This document shows, in pieces, positions 23,517 through 35,640 of a DNA stretch of 64,000 bases. Source of the stretch: Saussurea involucrata. Its lineage: Eukaryota > Streptophyta > Magnoliopsida > Asterales > Asteraceae. The notes below the pieces were generated by a model. The model searched no databases. It saw nothing but the letters and a program-made list of their open reading frames with translations, and was not told the DNA's origin. The DNA lies in NCBI GenBank assembly GCA_033807775.1, contig CM066315.1, positions 61,636,320 to 61,700,319 on the forward strand. Direction: 5' to 3'. Position numbers and translations under genes: made by a program. Each line of letters opens with the position of its first letter. Positions within the stretch are counted from its first letter, which is position 1.

Positions 23517-24303
23517 TGTTGGTTCCTGTTTTGCTTAACAATGAAGATTCTATCTAATTAGTTCAAACAATATATAATGCGGAAGCGTTTTAACGAACTA
23601 ACATATATAATGAGGTAGAATAACACACAATATCAAATATATAAAGTGTAAATAACATAGATAAATAGCTCAATGATTCACTGTATTTGATATAATAAGA
23701 ACACCAAGAACACCGAAAGGTTTGACAAGAAACTGCTCTAAAGGTGTGTGTGTTGTGCTAAGCTTAATAGAAGAACTCAACATGAGTCTTCTATTTATAC
23801 TACTTCTAAAGGGGACAAGATCTTAGATAATAAGGACCGAAGGTACTAGGATACAGTTGATGAACAGTTGTTGGAATGTACTAATACACTATTCTGTTAC
23901 TGTTGATACAACGTGCATTAAATGTTCCGTATTCTGCTTTAGGCTGAAACCTATCAGAGTTTGACACGTGGAGTTGTCAGGTCACGCCTTGTCAGAATGA
24001 TCTTCAGAACCTTCGAATGGCAGATATTGTAAGAAACACGCTTGTCCTTGTTTAGATCTTTTGCGTAGATCTTCTTTTTACCACAGAGGCTCTGTCAAGT
24101 ATGACAGAAGCTCTGTGGCCTTGTCCGTTTAGAAGAGACTTCTGTTGCTTCTTTACTTCGGTCTTCTTGGCTAACCCGGCAGAGCCTCTGTCGAAGACTT
24201 CTGTCTTCTCGGTTACTCGGCTACTCGGCAGAGCCTCTGTCGACGACTTCTATACTTAGCCTATTTTTCAATACTTCTATTAAAAGAAAGATTGTAGCTA
24301 ACA
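23517..24303 (-). repeat. C 5' LTR
   Basis: 787 bp partner of 8713-9499, with TATAAATA at 23799-23792 (minus). Flanked on the right by ctctc, matching the left flank of the element. Confidence 0.95.
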
Positions 24304-24308
24304 CTCTC

Positions 24309-25003
24309 CCACTTCGTTCAAACACAGAGGAGTTCGACATTTTCTACCATACAGAACTTCGAACGGTGCCGCTTGTATACTGGAATGATAACTGTTATTG
24401 TAGGCAAATTCGATCAACGGCAAATGCTTATCCCACGATCCCCCAAAATCAACAATGCAAACCCGTAGCATATCTTCCAAAGTCTGAATTGTTCGTTCAC
24501 TCTGACCGTCAGTTTAAGGATGATACGTTGTACTTAGCTTTATTTGCGTCCCCATTTCTTTTTGAAAACTCCTCCAGAACCTTGAAGTAAAACGACTATC
24601 CCGATCAGAAATAATCGATATTGGAACTCCATGTCGAGTTACTATTTCATCGATGTACAATTTGGCTAGTCTTTCTGACGAATAGGTTTCTTTTATTGGC
24701 AGGAAGTGAGCAGACTTTGTCAAACTGTCAACGATCACCCAAATAGCATCAAATCCTTTCGGATTCCTTGGTAACTTCACGATGAAATCTGTAGTAATCT
24801 GATCCCATTTCCACATAGGTATTTCTAAACGTTGCAACTGACCAAAAGGCTTTTGATGTTCAATATTAACTTTCTTACAAGTGGAGCAACCTTCCACAGG
24901 CTGAGCAATACTTCTTTTCATTCCCGGCCACCAGTAAATTTGTCGTAGATCTTTATACATCTTATTCGTGCCTGGATGAATAGAGAAACGAGATTGGTGA
25001 GAT
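24309..25003 (-). pseudogene. pol: G1 integrase zinc finger and catalytic core, truncated
   Basis: Reads HPGTNKMYKDLRQIYWWPGMK and CSTCKK (zinc-binding part), then the core with TTDFIVKLP, VIVDSLTKSAHFLP, SDRDSRFTSRFW and, after an in-frame TAA near 24510, TDGQSERTIQTLEDMLR, GSWDKHLPLIEFAYNNSYHSS and LYGRKCRTPL. These carry the D, D and E positions of a gypsy integrase. It continues at 8712 past element C. The 5' side stops at about 25003 in the middle of the zinc finger, where unrelated copia sequence begins, so RT and upstream genes are lost. Confidence 0.88.
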
Positions 25004-25142
25004 GTAACCGAAAAGTGTATCCAATACAAGTAGAATACAGATGTGAGAAAGTGTATACTTAATCATCTGGAGTGTAAACAACAGATGATGATTAGACAGT
25101 TTCTCGTAGATGTATGGAACTTGTATCGGGCGCACAATCAGA

Positions 25143-28100
25143 TCAAATCTTCAGATTTAGCATACCTAACCTGGACACTAGATAGTGAAAGCGTTTTTCG
25201 TCCAGGGGTTTTGTAAACAGGTCTGCTAATTGATGTTCTCTATTAACAAAATAGAGTTCGACTGTACCTCTTTCGACGTGATCCTTGATAAAATGGTACC
25301 GAACGTCTATGTGCTTCGTCTTTGTATGTTGGACCGGATTGCTGGATATTGCAATGGTGTTCTTCGAGTCGCAGTAGATGGGCACCTTGGTGTATGTGAA
25401 GCCGTAATCCTTGAGTTGCGTGCGCATCCATATAACTTGTGAACAGCAGCTTGCGGCGGCCACGTATTCCGCCTCGGCAATCGACGTAGAGACGCATTGC
25501 TGCTTCCTGGATGCCCAACTCACCAGACTGTCGCCCAAGAACTGCACATGTCCTGATATGCTCTTCCGATCCATCATGTTGCCCGCGTGGTCTGCATCAG
25601 AATATGCCGAAAGCTCAAAACCTGTCTCTTTTGGGTACCACAAGCCAAGATCAGCAGTACCTCTCAAATAATGAAGTATTCGTTTAACAGCTATTAAATG
25701 AGACTCCTTAGGTTTTGACTGAAACCGGGCGCAAAGAAATGTCGAAAACATGATATCCGGTCTACTAGTTGTTAGATACATTAAAGAACCGATCATTCCC
25801 CTGTACGTTTTTGTGTTCACATCCTTTCCGTTAGGATCGGCGTGTAACTTTGTACCGGGTTCCATGAGAGTTTTCATTGGTGTAGACTCTTCCATCTGGA
25901 ATTTCCGAAGAATATCCCGGGTGTACTTAGCCTAATTTTTATGAATATCCCGGTCGACAGTTGTTTAACTTGAAGACCGAGGAAAAAATTCATCTCACAC
26001 AACATACTCATTTTAAAATATTGTCCCATTAGAGTGGCAAAGTTCTTACAGTACAGCGGGTTAGTAGAACCAAAGATGATGTCATCAACATACACTTGAA
26101 CTAACACTATGTAACCTTTTTCGTTTTTAATAAATAGGGTTGTATCGATTTTACCTCTTGAAAATCCCGATTTTATTAAAAACTTAGACAGCGTGTCATA
26201 CCAGGCCCGTGGAGCTTGCTTCAAACCGTAGAGAGCCTTGTCCAGGATGTAGACATGATTAAGCTTCTTTTCGTCCACGAACCCGTCCGGTTGCGAAACG
26301 TACACCTCTTCCTTGATCTCGCCGTTGAGGAAAGCGGTCTTCACATCCATTTGGAAGACCGTGAAGTTTTTATGCACGGCGTATGCAAGGAACATACGTA
26401 TTGCTTCGATTCTCGCCATTGGAGTGTATGTCTCGTCATAGTCTATCCCTTCTTGTTGACGGTATCCCTTGGCCACGAGACGTGCGTTGTTCCGTACGAT
26501 GATGCCATCCTCGTCCTTCTTGTTCTTGATGATCCATTTTGTGTCGATCACCGTCTTGTGAGATGGACGTGGGACAAGTCGCCATACTTTGAGGGCCTCA
26601 AATTGATTGAGTTCCTCTTGCATGGTCATGACCCAGTCCGGATCTTCTAATGCTTCGGAGATGCTCGTAGGATCGATCTTACTCATGAATCCAGAGAAGA
26701 TGAAGAAGTTGGCCGATGCGCCTCATGTTTGAACTGGAGTAGAGGGATCACCGATAATTTGGTGCAGGGGATGAGCTCTTGTCCATTTGGTGGTGTGTGG
26801 AAGCGGCTGTTGAGTAGAATGGGATGTATCCGGATCCACATAGCCTCCAGTTGGAAGGTCTTGAATAGCTTCAAGTGTAGCAGGTTGGTTTCTCGGAGGA
26901 GACTTGGGAGGATTCGTCGAAGGTTGAGCAACTTCTGGTTCCGGGGAAGGCAGAGGTTGATCAATGAGAGTAGTGAAGGACGAATCTTCAGGAGCGATCT
27001 CCGGGTTTTGTACTGGTTCCTCCGGGGGGATGGTTGTATCAGTTGATGATGACGTTGAGGGCTGAGATGTCTCCAGAGTGATCGTTGGAGTGCTGGTCGA
27101 AGGCGGCGGACCGGAAAGATTTGTCGAGTCTTCGGTTTGAGCAGCGTTAAATAAATCATCATTTGCATTGAGACACGAGGGGTAGAAGCGTTAAATAAAT
27201 CATCATAAAAGCATTGAAACAGTAAATCTAAATCAGAAAGCTGAGCATTCGACGTAGATGCATGATTTGGATTTACTGTTGTTTGTGCAGATCCCGAACG
27301 TGAAAGTTCGGAAGCTAGCACGCCAGTTAAACCGGGTTCTGAACGGAGTTGTTCAGAATCCAAATCTGCGGCTTCGTCGAATGTCGCGTTTACACTCTCA
27401 GTAACGGTTTTGGTCCGTTTGTTGTAAACGCGATACGCCTTAGCCTGCATGGAGTATCCTATGAAAACTCCTTCGTCTGCCTTCGGACTGAATTTCCCGA
27501 GATCATCCTTGTCATTGAGGACGTAACACGTGCATCTGAACGCGTGGATGTACTTGATGTTCGGGATGCGGTTGTTGATGATCTCGTACGACGTCTTGTC
27601 GAACCGCTTGTTGATGATGGGGCGGTTTTGCGTGTAGCATGCAGTTGATAGTGCTTTAGCCCATGGGAATAGAGGCAACTTTGATTGGGACAACATCGTG
27701 TGAGTGGCTTCGACTAGGGTACGGTTACGTCTTTCCACCGCTCCGTTTTGTTGAGGAGTACGTGCGGCCAAGAAGGTTTGCGAGATACCGACTGAAGTCA
27801 GGTATTCGTTAACCGTTTGGTTTTTAAACTCCGTCCCGTTGTCGGTCCTGATGGTCTGAAGTTGCTGTCGAAGGTTCAGTTGGATAGTCTTCAGGTGGTT
27901 GATAATCAGCTCATGGGTTTCGTCCTTCGAGCGTAGGAACTTTACCCAGGTGTAGCGCGAGAAGTCATCCACCATCACCAGGACGTACTTCCGTTTGTTG
28001 ATGCTTTGAACATGCATCGGTCCACACAAATCCATATGGATAAGTTCGAGGGACCGAGACGTACTCGGAGCGGCCTTCGGCTTGTGCGTTGCTCGCTTCA

Positions 28101-28613
28101 TCTTTCCCATTCCGCATGCCCCGCAGAGTCGTTCCTTCATGAATTGAAGTTCGGGCATGCCTTTCACGTGTCCGCCGAGCACCAGTTTGTTGATACTTTT
28201 GAAGTTCAGGTGCGAGAGACGTCGGTGCCAAATCCACGCTTGCTGAGAATTGGCCTTTGACATCAGGCAGACAGAGTCATTGGTCTTCAGGGATGATAGA
28301 TCGATGGTGTAGAGGTTGGTCTTTCGCGTTCCAACCAGCAGTTCGGTTCCGTCGTCAGTGCGGACGCTACACCTTTTGGCTTTGAATCTGACCTCGAGAT
28401 CTTTATCGCAGAATTGGCCGATGCCGCGACGTATGAAACTTTCTTTATCGTGATCTTGTCTTGGGCAATATCGCCGTAGCCCAAAATCGGCGCCTTGTCA
28501 TCGTTTCCGAATCTCACGTCTCCGCAATATTTTTTTTTGTAGTTCGTGAGCAGCTCCCTCCTTCCGGTCTTGTGCTTGGAGCATCCAGAATCTAAGTACC
28601 ACACATGACCGTC
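25143..28613 (-). pseudogene. pol: G pol: protease, integrase, reverse transcriptase, RNase H
   Basis: Protease WYLDSGCSKHKTGRREL lies at 28604-28550. Integrase (28263-27350) has WHRRLSHLNFKSINKL, CGACGMGKMKRA, LIHMDLCGPM, IRTDNGTEFKNQ and TPQQNGAVERRNRT. RT (26686-25900) shows LVAKGYRQQEGIDYDETYTPMAR and YVDDIIFGS. RNase H (to 25143) shows YSDADHAGN, SIAEAEYVAA, CDSKNTIAI and ADLFTKPLDEKRF, ending MLNLKI. At least four frame changes occur, one caused by a short duplication of gttaaataaatcatcat near 27146 and 27191. Catalytic residues are mostly kept, so decay is moderate. Confidence 0.88.
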
Positions 28614-28627
28614 CTGAAAAAACGATA

Positions 28628-29056
28628 TTACCGGACTTTAGGTACCCATTTGAAAATGGGTCCTGGAGGGTTAGGTTTGACACCTGGTTGAGGAATCCGT
28701 TTTGAAGCAGGTTTCCTCTTGGGTGTAGGTTGAACCTCTGTAGGAGGAACCCGTTTTGAAATGGGTTTCCTTTCTTGTTTAGGTTTAACCTATGATTGGG
28801 AACCCCGTTTTGTATTTGGTTTCTTTTTGTTTTTACGGGGTTTTCGTTTTGGTTCAGAATTATAGACATGATAAGAACCAAACCAATCAGTTGAATTATT
28901 AATGTCATCAAAGTCATTCCAACCAGAACTAGAGCAACACAAACAATCATGCGATAGTTGAATCAATTGTTGAATAGAATAAAGTTTAATCGGAAATTTA
29001 ATATCTTGTTCAACAAAATCATTCTTATGATTCAAAGCACAATCATACTTGTTCAT
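28628..29056 (-). pseudogene. gag: G Gag C-terminal part
   Basis: Reads LSHDCLCCSSSGWNDFDDIN...WFGSYHVYN, then Lys/Arg/Pro-rich repeats in shifted frames and the C-terminus GPIFKWVPKVR with TAA at 28630-28628. The CC-x3-G-x-NDF...W-F/Y-G-x-Y pattern matches the E and F Gag C-termini. TATCGTTTTTTCAG (28627-28614) follows the stop, then protease. The N-terminal part and 5' LTR are missing. Confidence 0.7.
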
Positions 29057-29237
29057 TCTAGGATAAAAAATGGTATTAAATGACTTCTAAATAGTATATT
29101 TTCTAAATCAAATCAAACTAGAAAAAACAAAACACAATTTTTTTCATTGTTTTCAATGTAATTCCATTTTTTAAAACTACTCGTTAACAAAACAAAACAA
29201 AAAAATGTGTATTATAATAAATATAATTGTCAAAAAA
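29057..29237. other. AT-rich stretch, no gene
   Basis: Poly-A and poly-T runs; no ORF or motif that I can support. It could be decayed gag of G. Confidence 0.5.
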
Positions 29238-31719
29238 TGTGAGACAACTTAAAGTCACGATTTTTCTGTATTTGGCTCATTCATGATCTCCACACAATCA
29301 GTCTATTCTCTCTCAAAACCTCTCAAGAACGTCCTAACATCATCCTTTGACATTTTGGAGCATTTTGGCTCAAACCCTTAAGTATTATGGTGGTCAATCT
29401 TAATCAAGTTAAAGATTGGAAGCTAGGATCAAGAGTTCATCATCTCCATCCATTTCTTCATGGTTGTGGCTAGGGTTTTCTAGGTTTTCACCAAAGCCTA
29501 AGTGGTAAGTTCATCCCATCCATTTCCAAACTTCTTTATGAGTTATAAATGATCCATTGATGACTTCCTAATGTTTTATTTCTCCAATTTCGGTTTGGAT
29601 GATTTTGAGAAAAGTTAGGTCAAATTAGGATTTTGGGTCAAAATGGAGATTGTGAAGTAATATATTTGGAGGAACGATTCTAAGTATTTCGATATGAATC
29701 TTTAAGGTTGGAAACTTGTGGATCTAAGTTTTGGCTTGAGGATTCAAGTTTCTTCAAAGGAGCTCAAGTTTAGAAAAAATCTAGATTTAGTCCAAATCTA
29801 GCAAAGGTGAGTTTAAGGTGCTTTGTAAAAACTATGGACATGCCAAAATGTGTATTTTGAAGTAAACATGTGTTTTACTTGGTAATTTCCAATGTGTTGA
29901 GTATTTAACAAAGTTTCATACTTGGTAGATTTTAGATTGATTAACCTCATAAAATGCCCATAATTGGATATTTTGATAAGTAAATACCATAAATATGTCT
30001 TTTTTGACGATTTATTGTACAAATGAAGTATATTCAACGGTTTAGGTATTTGTGGTGTATTTGATTTTATAAATCATTTGGAAAACGCAAGTTTTCTTGT
30101 TGTGGGACATTTTGTAAATATAAGGGTATGGTCCATTTGGAAAATCGTTCGTTCCAATCCGTGGTGAGTTTTGGGTTAATCATATATTTGAGGTATGTGT
30201 TTACATAAACGCCTTTTAAATGCGTTTTATTATATGAGGACCGTTATTTGTTGGTCGATTGTGTTTTGAGCATTTTAGCTCGGTTTGGACTTAAAAGAGT
30301 CTTGAGGACATTTGTCCGATTTTAATGGCTTAATGTAGAGCCCCATTTATGATTTGCATGTATTGCATTTTATTGCACCTTATTGCATATTATTGATAAT
30401 TACATGCTCGAGTGCATTGGTCATTCATGTGTAGTCATGTAGTTTTAGACTGTGTTGCATTGGATCCATAGGCACGTAAGTCAGTCTCTACTTGATAGTC
30501 AACTGGATGTTGTGGCATTTGACTTCGGGACCCATGTTTTATGACCTTAACCTTTCAAGTGTACACTAGGAGGGCTGACTCCGGTTGTGCTATCATATTG
30601 ATGGGCGTTTGGAACCTCCGCCATGTCGGGGCAATGCCATGGTTGTAACCCAGACTGTGTCGGGCCTTTGATGGTGTTCATGGTAATATTCGCTAAGGTT
30701 GGTTGTCTCTTTAGGTGTAACTTGAAAGGATTCATAGGGTCACTTGGGCTTTCATGTCGTGAAGTGTCATCCGATTAACGATGTATGAGTGGCATACTTA
30801 TGTGTTCATCCACTCTCAATGGATATGGGTCTCCCCCGTTGTCGGGCAACATTATTTTAAATATTATAATGTCCTTGATTTATTATCGTTGGGCTTGTGC
30901 GATTGACTGCAAATGATGACTTTAATATTGAATTTCCCTCCACGTATATTGAGGTTTGAATGAAGCATGTCATTTCCATGTTTTGGTATTTGGATTTCAT
31001 TTCATTTTATGCGCGCGTGAGTATTGGATTTAGTTTTATGTTTTCGGTGACGTATTATTATATGGATTGTTTTCCATGATTCATTGGTTGTGTATTATGT
31101 CTCATCCTTGTTTGGAGGTTTTGAATAATAGAGTCTTATTCACGTCTACATTATTTGGAAATTAAACAGTTATTCACGTTTTAAGTGAGTTTTTGGTTCT
31201 GAGTCCATTTTAGGGAAATGATATATATTTTGGAGCTTTCGTCATAAGGATTTGTGTGCGTTGGGAAATGGGTTGTTTGCATATTTAATATAAACCTTTT
31301 TTGGAAATCATGATTTAAGTTGCACTCTTTTCGTTTAACGAACTATTTTAATCATGATGAAAACTCTTGGAGTCACTAGGCATTAGCCTAACCTTTTTAT
31401 TTGTTGGCATGTGTATCAAGTTCCGCTTGGGGAATGGTACTAGCGATACTGTGAAGAGATAAGTGTTAGTTGTATGCACGAGAAATGATTAGCTTGGTGA
31501 AATCTTCCGCATTTTGGGAATAGTAAATTGTATTGAGTTGAGTAACACCATACCTTATGTAGTCTTGGTGTATGACTTAAGTTAATAAATGTTGAAGTTT
31601 GTTATGTTTTAAAGTTGAAGTATTTTCAAGGATGGATTTGTAGAAGGGATTTTATCCTTGTTTGATTATTTTATCGAAATTTTTATTTAATTGCTCTTTC
31701 CAAATTTGAGGGTGTTACA
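29238..31719 (+). repeat. Probable solo LTR of a gypsy element (about 2.5 kb)
   Basis: Starts TGTGAGACAACTT and ends GAGGGTGTTACA. Near 29290-29510 it shows a leader-like part ending in a splice-donor-like AAGTGGTAAGT. Flanks aaaaa (29233-29237) and agaaa (31720-31724) differ at one base, so a decayed TSD is possible. There is no PBS after it and no G-rich PPT before it, which argues for a solo LTR. No ORF above 80 codons is credible. Confidence 0.55.
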
Positions 31720-31867
31720 AGAAACCTACAGTTTGTGAGAACTGTGAGGTCTCATTAATTAGTAGTCATTTTAATTAATTAAAAATTTAAATATGTTTTA
31801 AACCAATCTTCACTTTTTTAGGGAATAATTAATTTTAGGGGTAGAAAAATCATTATGTATATTTTTG

Positions 31868-31905
<38 letters not shown>

Positions 31906-33218
31906 GACCTAAAAAAAATTAATTATGAAACTTTGTAAACGTATCTTCGCTAGTTTATATCATGCAACTTAAACACTATGTGAACACTCATATTCATTAG
32001 TTTAGGTTGTGACAGTATTCATGATACATTGCTGTTGAAAAAGGTTCACTATATATACATTTACGTTGACCACATAGTGAACAAGTTGATTACATAGTTC
32101 ACTCGAAGATGGATGCGAGCACATGAATAACGTGTTCACATTGTGAACAGTAGTGCACACCTTGTGAACAATGTCTCTCTAACCATTATGAACACCCGTG
32201 TACACTTTGTGAACACCAGGTCTACACATATATGTGTATCGCAATCCAAGCAACTTCAAATTGTTGTACACGGAAGAGAGAAAAATTAGTCCAACCAACC
32301 CGTAGATCTGGAATACTAAAATCTTGATAGGTCTCAAAATATAATTAAATAAAATTTGAAGTGTTTATATAGATTTTAAACCACAAAGTTGGGGCTTTAT
32401 TCCATTGTGAAAACAAAGAAATTAGCAAACTAAGGATGTCAATTTGTGTAACTCTTTCCTTGAAACCAAATCCATTGCTTTTGTGAAGAAACGAGAACAT
32501 AATCCGCACCTAGACCTTTTGATAGAGACCGGAACATTTAAAACTACCACCATTAATGTTTTACGCTAACTTTTTAGTTTCAAAAACTACAATGTGATAC
32601 CCAACAAAACAATATAATAGCAACACCTTTCAAAAACATATTTTTTTTCTAATGACGAAACTAGGAGATGATGACATGTGTCACCGTATACTTCTAAATA
32701 GATCCACCCTATCACTGGTATAGGTTTCTTACATTCTTAGAAACTCAGGTCCAGCATATATAGTTGTGTAATTACCGTTCCGTTATAAATCTGAAGCAGT
32801 ATAATTTTTTTTGCAATGTGTGATATATACAAATTAAATTTTTTATAAATAATATGATTTATATAATAATTATTTAGGCAACCATAATTTAGCATATTTA
32901 TTAGACTAAATTGCGTAAAAAGGAAACGTACTTTACTTTAATTTATGTTATGGGGATTCTACTTTTAAAAGACATGTTTAAGGATCTATAGCAAAACTTT
33001 ACAACCAAATAAGGGACTCGGTTACCTATATAACATGTTACACTTGACATGTCATTAATTATATTATTTTAAAAATACAAATTAACATTAATATTGCCAT
33101 GTCATTTAAATTATTTCCATGTAATCAACAAAAATTCCACATCTCTAATATTTAATACCTACCCTTAAAACCTACTCCATTTCCCCTCTCCATGCTCGTC
33201 AATACAATCTAAATAAAT
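31720..33218. other. AT-rich intergenic DNA without genes
   Basis: Holds a (TC)n run at about 31870-31901 and eight or so copies of GTGAAC or its complement GTTCAC between 31979 and 32215. No ORF, no RNA gene, no recognisable transposon end. Confidence 0.6.
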
Positions 33219-34601
33219 TGTAACAACCCACTCCAAACGAGCATGCCAAAACTACTCCTTCAATTCAAAACGCCAAAATGGCCCAACATAGTCACACTAA
33301 CAAAATTACAAAACTGGGTTTGCGGAAATAACCCTAACTACAGCTGAGAACATAACTACAAAATAAAAGGAAAATCTTATAATCCTTCTATACGCAAGCT
33401 CCGACTCACGTCTTGCCAATCCTCTAAACGGGCTCTCGGCTACCTGCTTACCTGAAAAGGGTTTTAGTTTTGAAAGCGAGAGTTAGACCATAAGGTCTAG
33501 TGAGTTACCTCAACACAAGGCCACGTCATAAATATCACAATTTATAAAATAGTTACAGAAGAGTTTATACAAAATCATAACGAAGCACGCTTAATAAGAT
33601 AGGCACACAACGACACATGCTACTAGCACACGCTATGGTCACACACACCGTGACAGCGTAATAGGGCACACACCGCCCATATATGAAACAAATTCATTTA
33701 TATAGATATTATGGGACACACCCCCCATTTCACACCATAGCCATAACATGTTCACACACATTTAAATTATTCATTTCCGCCACACACACTATTCCCTTCG
33801 TAAGTAAAAGCAGTTGATAGGTACACAGTCGAACACTTGTATAATAATCACAATTGTATAAGATTTGGGTTTAGAGAGACTCACCTGATCCGATGTACCT
33901 AACCGCTACCCTCTATTCACACCTACAATCGTATTAAATCAAAAGAGCCGATAAGACCCTCTACTCACTCAGAAGCCTACAACTAAACAAAAGTCCTGAT
34001 CCAACATATCCGGACTCAGTTCCGGACTCGATAGCTTCCGGGTTCCTACCGGGTTCCGGTGTCACTAATCCCGGATTCGGAAAACTCCCGGAATCCATTC
34101 GGGTTTCCGATACAACTTCCGGTTCCCTTATTGGTTCCGGTACGACTTCCGGTTCCCTACGGGTTCCGGAACGCTTCCGGTTCCCTACGGGTTCCGGAAC
34201 GCTTCCGGTTCCCTACGGGTTCCGGAACGCTTCCGGTTCCCTACGGGTTCCGGATAGCGAGATATGGTCTCTGGTTTTCTAACGAACGCTAAACATTCAC
34301 TCCACACTCGAATCCAAATCTTGTGTTATACCATTAGCATTGGGAGGATACCGATACCAACCATTTTAATAGCTAAACCTTCCAATTTTACACTAAGAGA
34401 ATAGGGTGAACACAAACACAATCTCCATTTCTTCTCTTTCAAATTGATCAATACAAAACTCAGACTCCACCACTCAAGATCTTATAATTTGATTGCAAAG
34501 GAGAAGAATTGAGGGTTACCTTGAAAATGGTGATGAATCCACACCAAGCTTGGAGAAATCTCAGTTGATTTTACACTTTCATGAACTTTACACCCAATAA
34601 T
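33219..34601 (-). repeat. H: part of a gypsy LTR, broken by element A
   Basis: Read on the minus strand it shows a leader-like part with splice-donor-like CAAGGTAACC (around 34523) and ends GGAGTGGGTTGTTACA at 33219, much like the LTR end at 31719. No PBS follows, so this is a 3' or solo LTR. Its other part should lie beyond elements A and B, outside the window. TCCGG words cluster at 34010-34260. Confidence 0.55.
34151..34256. repeat. 28-bp tandem repeat, TCCGG-rich
   Basis: About 3.8 near-identical copies, each with GGTTCCCTACGGGTTCCGG as its first part. Adjacent diverged copies reach back to about 34010. Confidence 0.9.
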
Positions 34602-35558
34602 TGTTGATCCAAACCCTCAGTGATTTGATAATGACTCTCTAAGAATCACCTAGTGAAAATTGTAAGTAGACAATATGTATTAGAGTTTCACTATCGCTGA
34701 TAAGTACTATGTCTCTACAGTACCGCTGATAGGAAACTCATGCTCTTTAAATTATACATTCAGCGATACTGTTCATCAATAAAACCTGAGCCTGTTCAGT
34801 CTTATTGATGATCGTTGATAATCTTTGTTGTTTACTTATGATCCCTGAAGACAAGTTTCACGTCAACTATGTTCTACGCTGAAGTCGAAGATCAAGCCAA
34901 AGAACCAGCGACAAGTCTACTAATGAACTGATGTGGATATCAACGAAGCCAAGATTTGTCCACTCAACGTGAAGTTTCAAGTAGAAGACTTCAACGAACG
35001 CTGAACTTTGTCACTCGCTGATAAACATCTATTCAGCGAACGTTGATCATGAAGTTTCCTCTACAAGTTACTTTTGTCTTACCCCCTTGCACGCCTCCGT
35101 ACGAAATGTTAGAATGGACATCCCTTTTTTCCAGAATCGTACAACCAACTCTGATTCTACATTGTTCATCATGCGGCTACTAGGTTGTCTACAAAAGTCA
35201 AAACATGCAACCAATCAGCTGTTGCCACGTGTAAAGTTGTACTGATATGCATTAAATGCGTGCAGTATATAAGAAGAACCCTACTTCAGAAATGAAGTGC
35301 TCGGCCATCTTCTTCTCTCTACTACTTTGTGTTAGAATATTATACTTAATATTCTTATCTCCTCTCTAACTTATTTCTAGTGCAAAAAAACTTAGTGTTT
35401 CTCTTAACTTGTTTAGATTAGGTTTATTCCTTAATCTTGTTCCGCAACAAGTTGTAAATTGTTTGATACATATCAATAAACAATTTAGAAAAGTAAAATA
35501 TGTGTGTTTGTATTCAACCCCCCCTTCTACAAACTTGTATAACCCTCCGGGTCCAACA
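34602..35558 (+). repeat. A 5' LTR (957 bp)
   Basis: Begins TGTTGATCC, ends GGGTCCAACA. TATATAAG box at 35266-35273. Several TCAGCG/CGCTGA words form imperfect palindromes. The 5 bp before it, ataat, should reappear after the missing 3' LTR. Diverged from the B LTR by roughly 10% by eye. Confidence 0.92.
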
Positions 35559-35560
35559 AG

Positions 35561-35572
35561 TGGTATCAGAGC
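35561..35572 (+). promoter_or_regulatory. A primer binding site, initiator Met-tRNA
   Basis: TGGTATCAGAGC, two bases after the LTR end. Confidence 0.93.
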
Positions 35573-35640
35573 AGATTGTTTAATCTCATAAACAAGATCT
35601 TGCTTATACTAATCTTTTCTCTTCCTTGCTATTTTTCATA

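Larger units (their letters stand above)
8713..24303 (-). mobile_element. C: 15.6 kb Sirevirus-like Ty1/copia retrotransposon with a long third ORF
   Basis: Direct LTRs of 787 bp each (8713-9499 and 23517-24303) differ at roughly 20 sites by eye. They begin TGTTG, end TAACA and are flanked by ctctc (8708-8712, 24304-24308). PBS TGGTATCAGAGC (23503-23514) and a purine tract (9500-9510) lie just inside. Minus-strand order: gag, protease, integrase, reverse transcriptase, RNase H, then a 5.4 kb ORF. Integrase before RT marks copia; a third ORF after pol, zinc knuckles and coiled coil in gag fit Sireviruses. Coding parts carry stops and a few shifts, so this copy is inactive. The hexamer CAGAGG/CCTCTG recurs throughout. 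Confidence 0.93.
1..25003 (-). mobile_element. G1: chromodomain Ty3/gypsy retrotransposon, fragmented host of two later insertions
   Basis: Three pieces belong to one minus-strand gypsy element: 1-576 and 7954-8117 (3' LTR), 8118-8712 (PPT and integrase C-terminus with chromodomain) and 24309-25003 (integrase zinc finger and core). Removing J (577-7953) and C (8713-24303) with one TSD copy each restores a continuous LTR and a continuous integrase reading. Reverse transcriptase, protease and gag are missing, because near 25003 the homology stops and a copia fragment (G) begins. The left end of the LTR may lie outside the window. The chromodomain, and the PPT followed by a TGATGTAATAACC LTR start, fit a chromovirus. 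Confidence 0.8.
25004..29060 (-). mobile_element. G: copia element truncated at both ends
   Basis: Minus-strand pol plus the C-terminal part of gag are present. No LTR is seen on either side: 25004-25142 is the start of its 3' untranslated part, then chromovirus integrase begins; the gag reading fades at about 29060. The fragment was probably joined to G1 by a deletion. Its gag C-terminus resembles that of the gag-only elements E and F. Confidence 0.75.

Noticed and set aside
31720..33218. Host gene or MITE
   Set aside because: No ORF, no exon-like pattern, and no terminal inverted repeat with TSD that I could find.
35561..35572. tRNA gene
   Set aside because: Only a 12-nt primer binding site; no tRNA fold around this or the other PBS copies.
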